Of a stretch of DNA of 64,000 nt, positions 1 to 11,060 are shown in pieces. Origin of the DNA: Pseudomonadota bacterium (GTDB taxonomy: Bacteria > Pseudomonadota > Alphaproteobacteria > Acetobacterales > Acetobacteraceae); NCBI GenBank assembly GCA_021809435.1, contig JAKBAD010000001.1:310001-374000 (forward strand). Direction: 5' to 3'. A program made the position numbers and the translations under genes. Under the pieces are notes generated by a model, which searched no databases, had not been told where the DNA came from, and saw only the letters and a list, made by a program, of their open reading frames with translations. How positions within the stretch are numbered: the first letter of the stretch is position 1; every line of letters begins with the position of its first letter.

Positions 1-1
1 G

Positions 2-289
2 CCCGATGAGGTGACGCTGCACATGACAGGCGGCACCACCTATCGCGCCCGCACGCGCTGGACGGTGGGCAGCAAGGCGGGGCTGGAGTTTATTGGCCAG
101 CAGGTGGTGGCACAGGAGACGTTGGACGCCATGCAGCGCCTGGGCCGGATGCTTTATACCCAAGGGCTGCCCGCCACCATGGCCGCCCTGCGCGCCGAGG
201 GGTTTTTTGGCAATGCCGAGTTGCGCAAAACCGCCGAAGCCGCCGAAGCCGCGTTTTACCAGTTGGAAACCGCGCTTAATTTGAATTGA
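2..289 (+). CDS. C-terminal part of a PilZ-like domain protein (5' end outside window)
   Basis: The frame is open from the first bases of the window to TGA at 287-289, so this is the 3' end of a longer gene; the GTG at 11 lies inside the domain and is unlikely to be the start. The segment TYRARTRWTVGSKAGLEFIG resembles the end of a PilZ (c-di-GMP binding) beta-barrel, where an R-x-R-W strand is followed by a G-x-x-F strand. The N-terminal RxxxR ligand motif would lie upstream and cannot be seen. The last 60 residues are helical and Ala/Leu-rich. The 3' end overlaps the convergent glycosyltransferase gene by 14 bp. The family call is inference from a short segment. Confidence 0.5.
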   Translation, partial: PDEVTLHMTGGTTYRARTRWTVGSKAGLEFIGQQVVAQETLDAMQRLGRMLYTQGLPATMAALRAEGFFGNAELRKTAEAAEAAFYQLETALNLN

Positions 290-1652
290 GCTGATAGAGC
301 ACGGCGCCTGGCGGGTGGGCGGCAACGTGATAACGAGCCGCCAGAGCCGCGTTGAGCTGATCTGAGATGGCTTCATTCGCCCAATCAGGGCCGGGTGGCG
401 GGTCTCGGCGGATGATGAGTTGGGGGGAGGTGGCCAGGATGCGCGCCAGCTCGGCCGAGGGGTTGATTTGCGCCACCGGCGCCAGACGGTTGCCTGCAAT
501 GACCGAGGGCAGCACATAGCGTGTGGGGGCGGGCAGGCCGGTGAGGGCATAGAGAATCGGCTGGGCGTCGAACACATACAGGCTGTGCGGGTGGAGGGCG
601 GTGATGGCCGCGGCGTCGAGGCGCACATCGTCAGGGCTAAGCGCCCAGCGATAGGCCTGCCACCCGGCCCAGGCGGGCGGTGCCAGCAGGGCCGCCGTTG
701 CCGCCACGCGTAGCCAGACCCGGCGCGGTAAGCGCGAGATGAACAGCCCCAGCCCAACGCAAACGGGGGGTAATGCCTGGAGGAAATAATGGTCGTAGAA
801 ATATTTGGCGGCACTGGCCCCCACCAGCGCCAGGGCCAGCCACAGCGCCACCATGCGCGTGCCGCGAAACGCCGCCAGCAGGGCGGTGGCGGCATAGAGC
901 GTACCCCAACGTATGAGCTGGGTGCTGATGCCCCACCATGCGGTGCCGGGCGGTATGGGAACGGCGGCGCGGCGGAAATTAGCCAGAATCGAGCAGGTGA
1001 ACCAGAGCGGTAGCTGCCCGGCGGCCGCATAAAGCGCGATGGCGGCGAGCAACGGCAGGGCCGCGCCCAGAATTGCCCAGGCCACCGGGGCCACCTGCCG
1101 CCTGCGCAGGGCGAGCACGGCCAGAACCAGGGGGGCCTCGGTGATGGCGACATATTTGACCATGAAGGCGCAGCCCAGGCACAGCCCCACCACCAGACCC
1201 GGCCAGCCGCGCAGCGCCCCCAACAGGGCAAGCGCCGTGAAACTGGCCATGAACAGCTCGGTATTGGCTGAGAGGCCATCATTGGCCATGGCGCACACCA
1301 GTACGGCTATGCCGCTGATCCAGGCGGCCAGACGCTCGCCGGTGAGGGTGAGGGTGAGCGCGAAACTGGTGAGGCTTAACCCCCCGACAAACAGTGCGGC
1401 CGCCAGGCGCATGGCGGCAACACCGGGCGCCAGATATTGGAAGAGGGCGAAAATGACATAGATGCCGATGGGTTTATTGTCCCACACGGCGGTGTAGGGC
1501 AGATGGCCGGCATGCCAGCTTTGCGCCATGAGGAAATAGAGGCTCTCATCCCAGTCGAGCACCGCGCGGTTGAGATAAGGCAGGCGAAGTGCCAGCGCCG
1601 CCAGGGGCAGCAGCAGGGCGGGCGCCAAAGGGGAAAGGAGCAGACGCTTCAT
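276..1652 (-). CDS. GT39-like membrane glycosyltransferase (ArnT/PMT fold)
   Basis: Polytopic membrane protein of about 458 residues with ten or more hydrophobic segments. The N-terminus contains LPYLNRAVLDWDESLYF, followed shortly by WDNKPIGIY; an acidic DxDE in the first periplasmic loop is the hallmark of polyprenyl-phosphate-sugar dependent glycosyltransferases such as ArnT and protein mannosyltransferases (Pfam PMT_2). It would transfer a sugar from a lipid carrier to a periplasmic acceptor; the acceptor cannot be predicted. I prefer the ATG at 1652 (MKRLLLSPLAPALLL), which starts a normal first membrane helix; an upstream in-frame ATG at 1703 adds 17 residues and would run into the divergent DUF192 start. 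Confidence 0.75.
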   Translation of the reverse strand: MKRLLLSPLAPALLLPLAALALRLPYLNRAVLDWDESLYFLMAQSWHAGHLPYTAVWDNKPIGIYVIFALFQYLAPGVAAMRLAAALFVGGLSLTSFALTLTLTGERLAAWISGIAVLVCAMANDGLSANTELFMASFTALALLGALRGWPGLVVGLCLGCAFMVKYVAITEAPLVLAVLALRRRQVAPVAWAILGAALPLLAAIALYAAAGQLPLWFTCSILANFRRAAVPIPPGTAWWGISTQLIRWGTLYAATALLAAFRGTRMVALWLALALVGASAAKYFYDHYFLQALPPVCVGLGLFISRLPRRVWLRVAATAALLAPPAWAGWQAYRWALSPDDVRLDAAAITALHPHSLYVFDAQPILYALTGLPAPTRYVLPSVIAGNRLAPVAQINPSAELARILATSPQLIIRRDPPPGPDWANEAISDQLNAALAARYHVAAHPPGAVLYQLNSN

Positions 1653-1714
1653 TGCCCTGCCTGCTTGCCAGCAGGCCAAGAGCCGGGCAAGAGGAAGGCG
1701 CAATGGAGGGTGAC

Positions 1715-2200
1715 ATGAGAGTTTTGCCGATCGTCTTGGGCTTGGCTTGGCTTGCCGGTGCGGCTGCCCATGCGCAAAGCGTGAATGACGATCCGACCGG
1801 CCCGCAGCCGCCTTTGCCGACCGAGGCGCTGACCATTGTTAACGACCAGGGCCAGAAATTGGCCTTTAGCGTTGAAGTGGCGGCAACAGAGCAGGAGCAG
1901 ACCACCGGTCTGATGTGGCGCAAAAGCGTGGCCGATGATGGCGGCATGTTGTTTCCCTTGCCCGCGCCGCAGGTGGCGCAGTTTTGGATGAAGAACACGG
2001 TGGTGCCGCTCGACATGGTGTTTATCGGGGCGGATGGCACGATCAAGGCGATTTCGGAAAATGCCGTGCCTTACAGCTTGGGCATTGAAAGCAGCGGTGT
2101 GCCGGTGACGGCCGTGCTGGAGCTGGAGGGGGGGATTACCGCCAAGGATCAGATCAGTGTTGGCGATAAGGTTGTTGCCAAGCAGTTTGGTCAAGGGTAA
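1715..2200 (+). CDS. Exported DUF192 family protein
   Basis: Small protein of 161 residues with an N-terminal signal peptide (MRVLPIVLGLAWLAGAAAHAQ, cleavage after AHA). The mature part has the DUF192 signature: TTGLMWRKSVADDGGMLF, then FWMKNTVVPLDMVFI and a later GVPVTAVLELEGG. DUF192 proteins are small secreted beta-rich proteins common in proteobacteria; their biochemical role is not established. GGAGGG lies 4 bp before the ATG at 1715, supporting this start; another ATG at 1703 would add four residues. It is divergent from the GT39 gene. Confidence 0.8.
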   Translation: MRVLPIVLGLAWLAGAAAHAQSVNDDPTGPQPPLPTEALTIVNDQGQKLAFSVEVAATEQEQTTGLMWRKSVADDGGMLFPLPAPQVAQFWMKNTVVPLDMVFIGADGTIKAISENAVPYSLGIESSGVPVTAVLELEGGITAKDQISVGDKVVAKQFGQG

Positions 2201-2222
2201 GCGCCTAGGCGCGTAACATCGT

Positions 2223-2299
2223 CGGGGCGTGGCGCAGCCTGGTAGCGCGCTTGTTTTGGGTACAAGAGGCCCCCGGTTCGAATCCGGGCGCCCCGACCA
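2223..2299 (+). tRNA. tRNA-Pro (anticodon TGG)
   Basis: 77 bp cloverleaf with encoded CCA. The acceptor arms CGGGGCG/CGCCCCG pair fully, the D arm is GCGC...GCGC, the anticodon stem CTTGT/ACAAG encloses loop TTTGGGT (anticodon TGG), and the T arm CCCGG-TTCGAAT-CCGGG is perfect. Confidence 0.95.
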
Positions 2300-2320
2300 G
2301 TTGAAGTTTGGAGCGGACAT

Positions 2321-2626
2321 ATGCGGGCACGGATCTATCTTCCTCCTAAGTCGGCCATGCAGTCGGGCTTGGCGCGCACGCAGCGCTGGGTGCTGGAATA
2401 TGAGCCCGAGCGGCAGAAAACGCGTGACCCGGTGATGGGCTGGACCGGTGGGGACGATACCCGCCAGCAGCTGCGCTTGAGCTTCGAGACCCGCGAGGCC
2501 GCCATTGCCTATGCCGAGGCCGAGGGGATTGCGTATGATGTGGAAATCCCCGTCGAGCGCGTGCGCAAGCCGAAGGTCTATGCCGATAATTTCCGCTTCG
2601 ACCGCAAAGAGAACTGGACGCACTGA
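2321..2626 (+). CDS. NADH dehydrogenase accessory subunit, NDUFS4/AQDQ family (ETC complex I subunit)
   Basis: 101 residues matching the ETC_C1_NDUFA4/NDUFS4 (18 kDa AQDQ) family: an N-terminal ARIYLPPKSAMQSG, a central TRQQLRLSFETREAAIAYAE, and a C-terminal YADNFRFDRKENWTH. This supernumerary complex I subunit is found in alphaproteobacteria and mitochondria and sits on the matrix/cytoplasmic arm. It lies 21 bp after tRNA-Pro and before tRNA-Arg, away from a nuo operon, as is usual in alphaproteobacteria. The SD GGAG is a few bases before ATG 2321. Confidence 0.92.
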   Translation: MRARIYLPPKSAMQSGLARTQRWVLEYEPERQKTRDPVMGWTGGDDTRQQLRLSFETREAAIAYAEAEGIAYDVEIPVERVRKPKVYADNFRFDRKENWTH

Positions 2627-2654
2627 GGCGCCGGATTCTACCTTAAGTATATTA

Positions 2655-2731
2655 GCGCCCTTAGCTCAGCTGGATAGAGCACGAGACTTCTAATCTTGAG
2701 GCCGGTGGTTCGACTCCACCAGGGCGCGCCA
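2655..2731 (+). tRNA. tRNA-Arg (anticodon TCT)
   Basis: 77 bp cloverleaf with encoded CCA. Acceptor GCGCCCT/AGGGCGC, D arm GCTC/GAGC, anticodon stem CGAGA/TCTTG around loop CTTCTAA (anticodon TCT), T arm GGTGG-TTCGACT-CCACC. Confidence 0.95.
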
Positions 2732-2758
2732 TTTGATGCTGCTTGGCAGGAGAGAGCC

Positions 2759-3163
2759 ATGAAACTTTCCCAATTATCTGCCGCTATTCTCATCAGCGCT
2801 ACCGCCAGCAGCGCCATGGCCGCGCCACCCGCGCTCTATACGGCTGATCAGGCCAAGGCCGGTGCCCAGGTTTACGACACCAACTGCGCCATGTGCCACG
2901 GCGCTGATCTGAACGGTGGCGCCGGACCGGCGTTGGCGGGGCAGAGTTTTGCCAGTGCCGGCGCTCAGAAGACCGTGGGGGCGGTGTTTAGCCAGACCAC
3001 CAGCATGATGCCCGCCACCCAGCCCGGCAGCCTGACCCATGAGCAATATGAAGACGTGATGGCTTATATATTGCAGCAAAACGGTTACCCGGCTGGCCCC
3101 ACCAAGCTTAGCTATGCGGCCACGCTGGGGTCATCGGTGCCGCTGGTCGCCCAGAATAACTGA
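2759..3163 (+). CDS. Periplasmic class I cytochrome c
   Basis: 134 residues with a cleavable signal peptide (MKLSQLSAAILISATASSAMA) and one haem c site CAMCH about residue 43-47, followed by GADLNGGAGPALAG, the usual loop after CxxCH. A Met in SMMPATQPGSLT is the likely sixth haem ligand, and the helix YEDVMAYILQQNGYPAG is the conserved C-terminal cytochrome helix. It probably carries electrons in the periplasm; the partner is not clear. ATG 2759 is preceded by GGAGAG. It is flanked by two tRNA-Arg genes. Confidence 0.88.
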   Translation: MKLSQLSAAILISATASSAMAAPPALYTADQAKAGAQVYDTNCAMCHGADLNGGAGPALAGQSFASAGAQKTVGAVFSQTTSMMPATQPGSLTHEQYEDVMAYILQQNGYPAGPTKLSYAATLGSSVPLVAQNN

Positions 3164-3213
3164 GCCTCGCCAGGACTGGCGGGCGCACCGCTCTTGGGCT
3201 ATGAGCACCCGGC

Positions 3214-3290
3214 GTCTCCGTAGCTCAGCAGGATAGAGCACAGGATTCCTAATCCTGGGGCCGTGGGTTCGAATCCCGCCGGGGACGCCA
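3214..3290 (+). tRNA. tRNA-Arg (anticodon CCT)
   Basis: 77 bp cloverleaf with encoded CCA. Acceptor GTCTCCG/CGGGGAC (one G-U pair), D arm GCTC/GAGC, anticodon stem CAGGA/TCCTG around loop TTCCTAA (anticodon CCT), and a canonical GTTCGAATC T loop. Confidence 0.93.
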
Positions 3291-3442
3291 ATTGAGAGCA
3301 AGAGTGAACGAAAATCTCCGCGCTGATGTCGAGGGGGCGGGCTTGATGAGGCTGTTGGGGGGTGCTGTGGGCGAGCGCGTGGGCCCCGATTCGGGGGGGC
3401 TTGCCAAGCCAGGGGGCATGGAGCCCCTTGGTTTGCCAGGGG

Positions 3443-5260
<1,818 letters not shown>

Positions 5261-5290
5261 CAGCCTGCCCCTTTACGCCTGATAAACCTT

Positions 5291-5305
5291 TACCGCATTG
5301 CGGTA
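5291..5305. promoter_or_regulatory. Palindrome TACCGC-ATT-GCGGTA in the glmS/gph divergent promoter region
   Basis: A perfect 6-bp inverted repeat with a 3-bp centre lies 30 bp upstream of the glmS ATG and 60 bp upstream of the gph ATG, a position expected for an operator controlling one or both divergent genes. The regulator is unknown; a chance repeat is possible. Confidence 0.35.
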
Positions 5306-5365
5306 GCAATGGCGCCGCTTCTGTGTCAAAGCCCCGCGCCATCACATTGTTATTCGGAGTGTTTC

Positions 5366-5992
5366 ATGCGCCCGGTGATTTTTGACCTCGACGGCACGCT
5401 CGTCGATTCCGCGCCCGACATCGCGGCCAGCGTGAACCGCGTGCTGGCGGCCAACGGCTTGGCGCCGCTGCCCCAGGCCGAGGTGATGGCCATGATCGGC
5501 GATGGCGCCAAGCCGCTGCTCGAGCGCGCCTTCGCCGCCCGGGGGCTGGCCTATGACCCGGCCTATCTCGCTGCCTTCATCGAGGATTATCAGGCCAACC
5601 CGGTCACCCGCACGGCGGTTTATCCCGGCATGGTGGCGCTGCTGGGTGAGCTGGCGCGGCGCAATGTGCTGATGGCCGTGTGCACCAACAAGCCCCACGC
5701 CCCGGCGGTGAGAATTCTCGAAGCCCTTGGTCTTTCGGGGTTTTTCGCAGCCGTGCTGGGCGGAGATTCGGTGCCTTATAAAAAGCCCGACCCGCGCCAT
5801 CTGGCCGCCACGCTGGCGGCGCTGGAGGTGACGGACGCCATAATGGTCGGAGACCACCACAACGACCTGGCCGCCGCCGAGGGGCTGGGCCTGCCGGCGG
5901 TGCATGTGCGCTGGGGCTATGGTGAGGCCAACGCGCCACACAGCGCGGCGGACACGGCAGAATTGTTGCAAATCCTTGAGCGCATGGGTTGA
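5366..5992 (+). CDS. gph: Phosphoglycolate phosphatase (HAD superfamily)
   Basis: 208 residues. HAD motif I is VIFDLDGTLVDS (Asp7 nucleophile, Asp9), motif II is VCTNKP, motif III Lys is in SVPYKKPDPRHL, and motif IV is MVGDHHNDLAAAEG. The inserted helical cap (LLERAFAARGLAYDP... VYPGMVALLGEL) fits Gph, which removes 2-phosphoglycolate made during DNA repair or oxygenase reactions. ATG 5366 has CGGAG a short distance upstream; further 5' codons would place residues before the universally N-terminal motif I. Another HAD phosphatase activity is possible. Confidence 0.85.
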   Translation: MRPVIFDLDGTLVDSAPDIAASVNRVLAANGLAPLPQAEVMAMIGDGAKPLLERAFAARGLAYDPAYLAAFIEDYQANPVTRTAVYPGMVALLGELARRNVLMAVCTNKPHAPAVRILEALGLSGFFAAVLGGDSVPYKKPDPRHLAATLAALEVTDAIMVGDHHNDLAAAEGLGLPAVHVRWGYGEANAPHSAADTAELLQILERMG

Positions 5993-6058
5993 CGGGAGGC
6001 GGCGTTTACCCCATCTCCGCAAAACCGGACCAGAAAGGTACGTTTAACCGGAGACCCT

Positions 6059-6511
6059 ATGCTCAAACTCTCACGCCTGACAGATTACGCCGTGGCGGCG
6101 CTGGTGCGCTTGAGCGCCGCTGAGGGTGTCGAGACCTCGCCCGGCATTGCCGCCGCCATTGGTGTGCCCGAGCCTACCGTGGCCAAGGTGCTCAAATTAT
6201 TGGCGGGTTCCGCGCTGGTCAGCTCCACGCGGGGCGCGCGGGGGGGCTACCGGCTGGCCCGGCCGCTGAGCGAGATCGCGGTATCTGAGATCATCGTCGC
6301 GATCGATGGTCCCATTGCGCTGACATCTTGTGTCGATGGCACCCCGGGCTCGTGTGACAGCCAGCCGCTTTGCCCGGTGGCGGGGCGCTGGGGGCCGGTG
6401 AATGATGCCATAAGGTCCGCGCTCGACAATATTTCCCTGGCCGACATGGCCGTGGCCGCGCTGCCCCAGGGGCTGCGCCTGACTGAAGCTGAGATGAACC
6501 ACAATGTCTGA
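6059..6511 (+). CDS. Rrf2/IscR-type Fe-S responsive regulator of the SUF operon
   Basis: 150 residues with an N-terminal winged helix ([17 protein letters not shown], then [32 protein letters not shown]) and three cysteines at about 91, 99 and 105 in [17 protein letters not shown], the spacing used by IscR-like proteins to bind a [2Fe-2S] cluster. The family is the SUF-associated Rrf2 type found upstream of sufB in alphaproteobacteria. The stop overlaps the sufB start by 8 bp, so it is the first gene of the operon and probably senses cluster status to control it. Confidence 0.92.
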   Translation: MLKLSRLTDYAVAALVRLSAAEGVETSPGIAAAIGVPEPTVAKVLKLLAGSALVSSTRGARGGYRLARPLSEIAVSEIIVAIDGPIALTSCVDGTPGSCDSQPLCPVAGRWGPVNDAIRSALDNISLADMAVAALPQGLRLTEAEMNHNV

Positions 6512-7946
6512 CACGCAACTCACGCCCGAGGAACTGGCGGGCCAGAAATATAAATATGGCTTCACCACCGACATCGCCATGGAGGAATTTCCCAAGGGGA
6601 TGTCGGAGGAGATCGTGCGGCTGATCTCGGCCAAGAAGCAGGAGCCCGAATGGTTGCTGGAATGGCGGCTAAAGGCTTACCGGCTGTGGTGCGAGAGCGT
6701 GGAGCCCGCATGGGCCCATATCCATCATCCGCCCATCGATTATCAGGATTATTATTACTACGCCGCCCCCGCCAAGGCGGCGCCCAAATCGCTCGATGAG
6801 GTCGATCCCGAGCTGTTGAAGACCTACGAGAAGCTGGGCATTCCGCTCAATGAGCGCGCGGCCCTGGCGGGCGTGGCGGTGGATGCGGTGTTCGATTCTG
6901 TCTCGGTCGCCACCACCTTCCGCGAGACGCTCGCGAAGGCCGGGGTGATTTTCTGCCCCATCTCGGAAGCGGTGCGCGAATATCCGGAGCTGGTGAAGAA
7001 ATATCTGGGCTCAGTGGTGCCGCAGGGCGATAATTACTTCGCGGCGCTCAACTCGGCGGTGTTTTCGGATGGCAGCTTTGTCTACATCCCCAAGGGCGTG
7101 CGCTGCCCAATGGAGCTTTCCACCTATTTCCGCATCAATGCCCGCAATACCGGGCAGTTTGAGCGCACGCTGATCATCGCCGATGAGGGGGCTTATGTCT
7201 CCTATCTCGAAGGCTGCACCGCGCCCCAGCGCGACGAAAATCAGCTGCATGCCGCCGTGGTTGAGCTGGTGGCGATGAACGACGCCACCATCAAATATTC
7301 CACCGTGCAAAACTGGTATCCGGGCGATGCCGACGGGCGCGGTGGGATTTATAATTTCGTCACCAAGCGCGGCGCCTGCCGTGGGCGTAATTCCAAAATC
7401 TCCTGGACTCAGGTGGAAACCGGCTCGGCCATCACCTGGAAATATCCGAGCTGCATATTGCAGGGCGAGAATTCGGTGGGCGAGTTCTACTCAGTGGCGG
7501 TGACCAACCATCACCAGCAGGCCGATACCGGGACCAAGATGATCCATATCGGCAAGAACACGCGCAGCACCATCATCTCCAAGGGGATTTCGGCGGGTAA
7601 GTCGAACAACACCTATCGAGGGCTGGTGCGGATTTTGCCCGCCGCCTCGGGCGCGCGCAATTTCACCCAGTGCGATTCATTGCTGATCGGCGAGGAATGC
7701 GGCGCGCATACGGTGCCCTATATTGAGAACCGCAATCTGAGCGCCAAGGTCGAGCATGAGGCCACCACCTCGAAGATCGCCGAGGATCAGTTGTTTTACT
7801 GCCGCTCGCGCGGGCTCTCGCAGGAAGATGCGGTGGGGCTGATCGTGAACGGTTTTTGTAAGGATGTGCTGAAGGAACTGCCCATGGAATTCGCGGTGGA
7901 AGCGCAAAAACTCTTGTCTGTATCTCTGGAAGGCTCGGTCGGCTGA
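6504..7946 (+). CDS. sufB: Fe-S cluster scaffold subunit SufB
   Basis: 480 residues, standard for SufB. Recognised by the N-terminal [17 protein letters not shown], a core beta-helix with [20 protein letters not shown] and [46 protein letters not shown], and the C-terminal [24 protein letters not shown]. SufB forms the SufBC2D scaffold, receives persulfide sulfur from SufS and assembles the nascent cluster. The ATG overlaps the regulator gene, and the TGA overlaps the sufC start, indicating coupled translation. Confidence 0.97.
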   Translation: MSDTQLTPEELAGQKYKYGFTTDIAMEEFPKGMSEEIVRLISAKKQEPEWLLEWRLKAYRLWCESVEPAWAHIHHPPIDYQDYYYYAAPAKAAPKSLDEVDPELLKTYEKLGIPLNERAALAGVAVDAVFDSVSVATTFRETLAKAGVIFCPISEAVREYPELVKKYLGSVVPQGDNYFAALNSAVFSDGSFVYIPKGVRCPMELSTYFRINARNTGQFERTLIIADEGAYVSYLEGCTAPQRDENQLHAAVVELVAMNDATIKYSTVQNWYPGDADGRGGIYNFVTKRGACRGRNSKISWTQVETGSAITWKYPSCILQGENSVGEFYSVAVTNHHQQADTGTKMIHIGKNTRSTIISKGISAGKSNNTYRGLVRILPAASGARNFTQCDSLLIGEECGAHTVPYIENRNLSAKVEHEATTSKIAEDQLFYCRSRGLSQEDAVGLIVNGFCKDVLKELPMEFAVEAQKLLSVSLEGSVG

Positions 7947-8689
7947 TGCTCGAAATCAAGAATCTCCACGCCCGCATTGGCGATAAGGAAATCCTCAAGG
8001 GCATTAACCTCACCGTGCCCACGGGCGAGGTGCATGCCATCATGGGCCCCAATGGCGCGGGTAAATCCACGCTGTCTTATGTGCTCTCGGGCCGCGATGG
8101 TTACGAGGTGACGTATGGCGAGGTGCTCTATAACGGCGTCAACATCCTTGAGCTCGCACCCGAGGACCGCGCCGCCGCTGGCATTTTTCTGGCCTTTCAA
8201 TATCCTGTCGAGCTGCCGGGCGTGGGGAATGCCAATTTTCTGCGCACCGCGCTCAATGCCGTCCGCCGCAAGCGCGGCGAGCCTGAGCTCGATGCCGTGG
8301 CGTTTTTGAAATCCGCCCGCGCGGCCATAAAATCCTTGCAGATGAACGAGGATTTCTTGAAGCGCAACGTCAATGTCGGGTTTTCGGGGGGCGAGAAGAA
8401 GCGTAACGAGATGCTGCAAATGGCGCTGCTCAAGCCCGGCCTCGCGATTCTCGACGAAACGGATTCGGGGCTCGATATCGACGCGCTGCGCATTGTCTCG
8501 GAAGGCGTGAACGCGCTCCGTAGCCCATCATTTTCGGCACTGGTCATCACCCATTATCAGCGTTTGCTCGACCATATCGTGCCTGATGTGGTGCATGTTC
8601 TGGCCGGGGGGCGCATTGTGCGCTCTGGCCCCAAGGAGCTGGCGCTGGAGCTGGAAGCCCGTGGTTACGCGGGGGTGGAGGCGGCATGA
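7946..8689 (+). CDS. sufC: SUF ATPase SufC
   Basis: 247-residue ABC-type ATPase. Walker A is GPNGAGKST, the signature is [17 protein letters not shown], Walker B is [16 protein letters not shown], and the switch His is in [15 protein letters not shown]. The QYPVELPGV stretch after the Q loop is typical of SufC. It hydrolyses ATP to drive rearrangement of SufB-SufD during cluster assembly. Its 3' end overlaps sufD by 4 bp. Confidence 0.97.
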   Translation: MLEIKNLHARIGDKEILKGINLTVPTGEVHAIMGPNGAGKSTLSYVLSGRDGYEVTYGEVLYNGVNILELAPEDRAAAGIFLAFQYPVELPGVGNANFLRTALNAVRRKRGEPELDAVAFLKSARAAIKSLQMNEDFLKRNVNVGFSGGEKKRNEMLQMALLKPGLAILDETDSGLDIDALRIVSEGVNALRSPSFSALVITHYQRLLDHIVPDVVHVLAGGRIVRSGPKELALELEARGYAGVEAA

Positions 8690-9783
8690 CCGCGCTGCCC
8701 ACCAAGAAGCTCGAGGCCTGGCGCTATACCGATTTGCGCGCGCTGGAGCGGCTGAGCTTTGGCGAGGTGCCCGCCGCCGCCGTGCCGGATCTGCCGGCGT
8801 TTGCTGGCCCGCGCGTGGTGTTTGCAAACGGCCGGATGAGCCAGGCGCTCTCAGCGCGGCTGGACCATGCGCAGGATTTCGCGCCCGTGCAGGAGCATGG
8901 CCCGCAGAGCCTCGCGCATATCAACGCCGAGCAGGCGCAGGATGGGCTGACCTTGAGCGTACCGGCCGGCGTTGATGCCGGCGCGCTGCTCATGGTCTCG
9001 TACAATGCGGGCGAAATGCCCTTTGCCGCCCATCTGCGCCACCGTATCACGCTGGGCGCGAATGCCCGGCTCATGCTGATCGAGCTGGTGAAGGGCGATG
9101 GCGTTTACTGGCATAATCCAGTGACCGATATTTCGCTCCATGACGGCGCCGTGCTCACCCATATACGCCTGCAGCAGGAGAGCGCGGAGGCGTTCAACAC
9201 CACGCTGATTCGCGCCAACATCGCGGCTGGCGCGGGTTATGAGCATTTTACCGCCACCATCGGCGCCAAGCTTTCACGCACCGAGCTGCATGTTTCGTTG
9301 CTCGGCGAGCAGGCGCGCACCGACCTGAACGCCGCCCAGCTTCTGCGCGGCGAGCAGCACGGGGATTTTACCGCCGTGGTGCGCCATGCCGCGCCCAACT
9401 GCGCCTCACGCCAGACGGTGAAATCCGTGCTCGCCGATGAGGCGCACGGCGTGTTTCAGGGGCGGGTCGAGGTGGCCAAGGGCGCCCAGAAAACCGATGG
9501 CTACCAGATGAGCCGGGCGCTGTTGCTGTCCGACCACGCCACCATGGACATCAAGCCCGAGCTGGAGATTTTCGCCGACGACGTGAAATGCTCGCACGGC
9601 GCCACCATCGGCGCGCTCGATGCCGAGCAGCTTTTCTATCTGCGCAGCCGTGGCATCGATGAGCCCGAGGCGCGCGCGATGCTCATTCACGCCTTCCTCG
9701 AGGAAGCCTTCGCCCCCGTGACCGACGAGGCCGCGCATGGCTTGCTGATCGAGGCGATTGGTAAGTGGTGGACCACCCCATGA
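8686..9783 (+). CDS. sufD: Fe-S assembly protein SufD
   Basis: 365 residues. The N-terminal [10 protein letters not shown] motif is the SufD signature, followed by a SufBD beta-helix core and a C-terminus with [28 protein letters not shown], which carries the conserved Cys and His (CSHGA) involved in cluster assembly at the SufB-SufD interface. ATG overlaps the sufC stop (ATGA), and its own stop overlaps the sufS start. Confidence 0.96.
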   Translation: MTALPTKKLEAWRYTDLRALERLSFGEVPAAAVPDLPAFAGPRVVFANGRMSQALSARLDHAQDFAPVQEHGPQSLAHINAEQAQDGLTLSVPAGVDAGALLMVSYNAGEMPFAAHLRHRITLGANARLMLIELVKGDGVYWHNPVTDISLHDGAVLTHIRLQQESAEAFNTTLIRANIAAGAGYEHFTATIGAKLSRTELHVSLLGEQARTDLNAAQLLRGEQHGDFTAVVRHAAPNCASRQTVKSVLADEAHGVFQGRVEVAKGAQKTDGYQMSRALLLSDHATMDIKPELEIFADDVKCSHGATIGALDAEQLFYLRSRGIDEPEARAMLIHAFLEEAFAPVTDEAAHGLLIEAIGKWWTTP

Positions 9784-11018
9784 ACGCCGTGACCAAGAGT
9801 TTCGATGTTGAGCGGGTGCGGGAGGATTTCCCGATTCTAGCCGCGCGCGTGCACGGCAAGCCGCTGGTCTATCTCGATTCCGGCGCCTCGGCGCAAAAGC
9901 CCCGCGCGGTCATCGATGCGATGCGCTTCGTGATGGAACATCAATACGCCAATGTTCATCGCGGGCTGCATTATATGTCGGAAGCGGCCTCGGATGCTTA
10001 CGAGGCGGTGCGCGGCAAGGTGGCTTCGTTCATCAACGCGGCCTCGCGCGATGAGATCGTGTTCACCCGCAATGCCACTGAGTCGGTGAATCTCGTGGCC
10101 TACACATATGGCCGCACTTACCTCAAGCCGGGCGATGTGGTGGCGGTGACCGAGATGGAGCACCACGCCAATCTCGTGCCCTGGCAGATGCTGCGCGATG
10201 CCCATGGCACAGAGCTGCGTATTATCAAAATCACCGATGCGGGCGAGATTGATTTCAATTCGCTCGATGAGGTGTTCGCCGATGGCCGGGTCAAGCTGTT
10301 GAGCGTCACCGCCATGTCGAACGTTTTGGGCACGTACACGCCCGCCCGCCGGCTGGCTGATTATGCCCACGCGCGCGGCGCGCATGTGCTGTTTGACGCC
10401 TGCCAGGCCGTGGTGCACCGCCCGACCGATGTGCAGGCGCTCGATGCCGATTTCCTGGTCTTTTCCGGCCACAAGCTCTACGGCCCCACGGGCATTGGCG
10501 TGCTTTATGGCCGCGCCGAACTGCTTGACGCCATGCCGCCTTTCATGGGCGGGGGAGATATGATCGGTCATGTCGGCTACCAGCAATCGACCTGGGCCAA
10601 GCCGCCATTTCGCTTCGAGGCCGGCACACCCGCGATCATTGAGACCATTGGTTTGGGCGCCGCGATTGATTATATCTCCGCCATAGGCTTTGCCGCCATC
10701 GCCGCGCATGAGCAGGCGCTGACCGACCATGCGCTGGCCGAGTTGGCGAAGCTGGAGGGACTGCGCATTCTGGGCGCGGCGCAAGACCGGGGCGGCGTGA
10801 TCTCGTTTGTCATGGATGGCGCGCACGCACATGATATCGCCACGCTGCTCGATAAAATGGGCATCGCTGTGCGCGCCGGGCACCATTGCGCCGAGCCGCT
10901 GATGGGCCGGCTGGGCGTTTCGGCCACCGCCCGCGCGACCTTTGGGCTCTATACCACGATTGAGGAAATCGATGCGCTGGCCAAGGGCTTGCGGCGCATC
11001 AAGCAGGTGTTGGCATGA
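9780..11018 (+). CDS. sufS: Cysteine desulfurase SufS
   Basis: 412-residue class V aminotransferase fold enzyme. The PLP lysine lies in SGHKLYGPTGIG (about residue 232), and the persulfide cysteine in RAGHHCAEPLM (about 370), the short-loop form of group II desulfurases. NVHRGLHYMSEAASDAYE and MEHHANLVPWQ are also diagnostic. It takes sulfur from cysteine for SufBCD. The ATG at 9780 overlaps the sufD stop (ATGA). No SufE or SufU gene is in the operon, so the sulfur acceptor must be encoded elsewhere or be SufB itself. Confidence 0.96.
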   Translation: MNAVTKSFDVERVREDFPILAARVHGKPLVYLDSGASAQKPRAVIDAMRFVMEHQYANVHRGLHYMSEAASDAYEAVRGKVASFINAASRDEIVFTRNATESVNLVAYTYGRTYLKPGDVVAVTEMEHHANLVPWQMLRDAHGTELRIIKITDAGEIDFNSLDEVFADGRVKLLSVTAMSNVLGTYTPARRLADYAHARGAHVLFDACQAVVHRPTDVQALDADFLVFSGHKLYGPTGIGVLYGRAELLDAMPPFMGGGDMIGHVGYQQSTWAKPPFRFEAGTPAIIETIGLGAAIDYISAIGFAAIAAHEQALTDHALAELAKLEGLRILGAAQDRGGVISFVMDGAHAHDIATLLDKMGIAVRAGHHCAEPLMGRLGVSATARATFGLYTTIEEIDALAKGLRRIKQVLA

Positions 11019-11060
11019 ATGAAACTCTGGCCCTTTTTTCGCAAACCCCGAGGTAGTGCC

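Noticed and set aside
5261-5365. glmS ribozyme
   Set aside because: The 105-bp region is too short and lacks the core; this ribozyme is known from Firmicutes.
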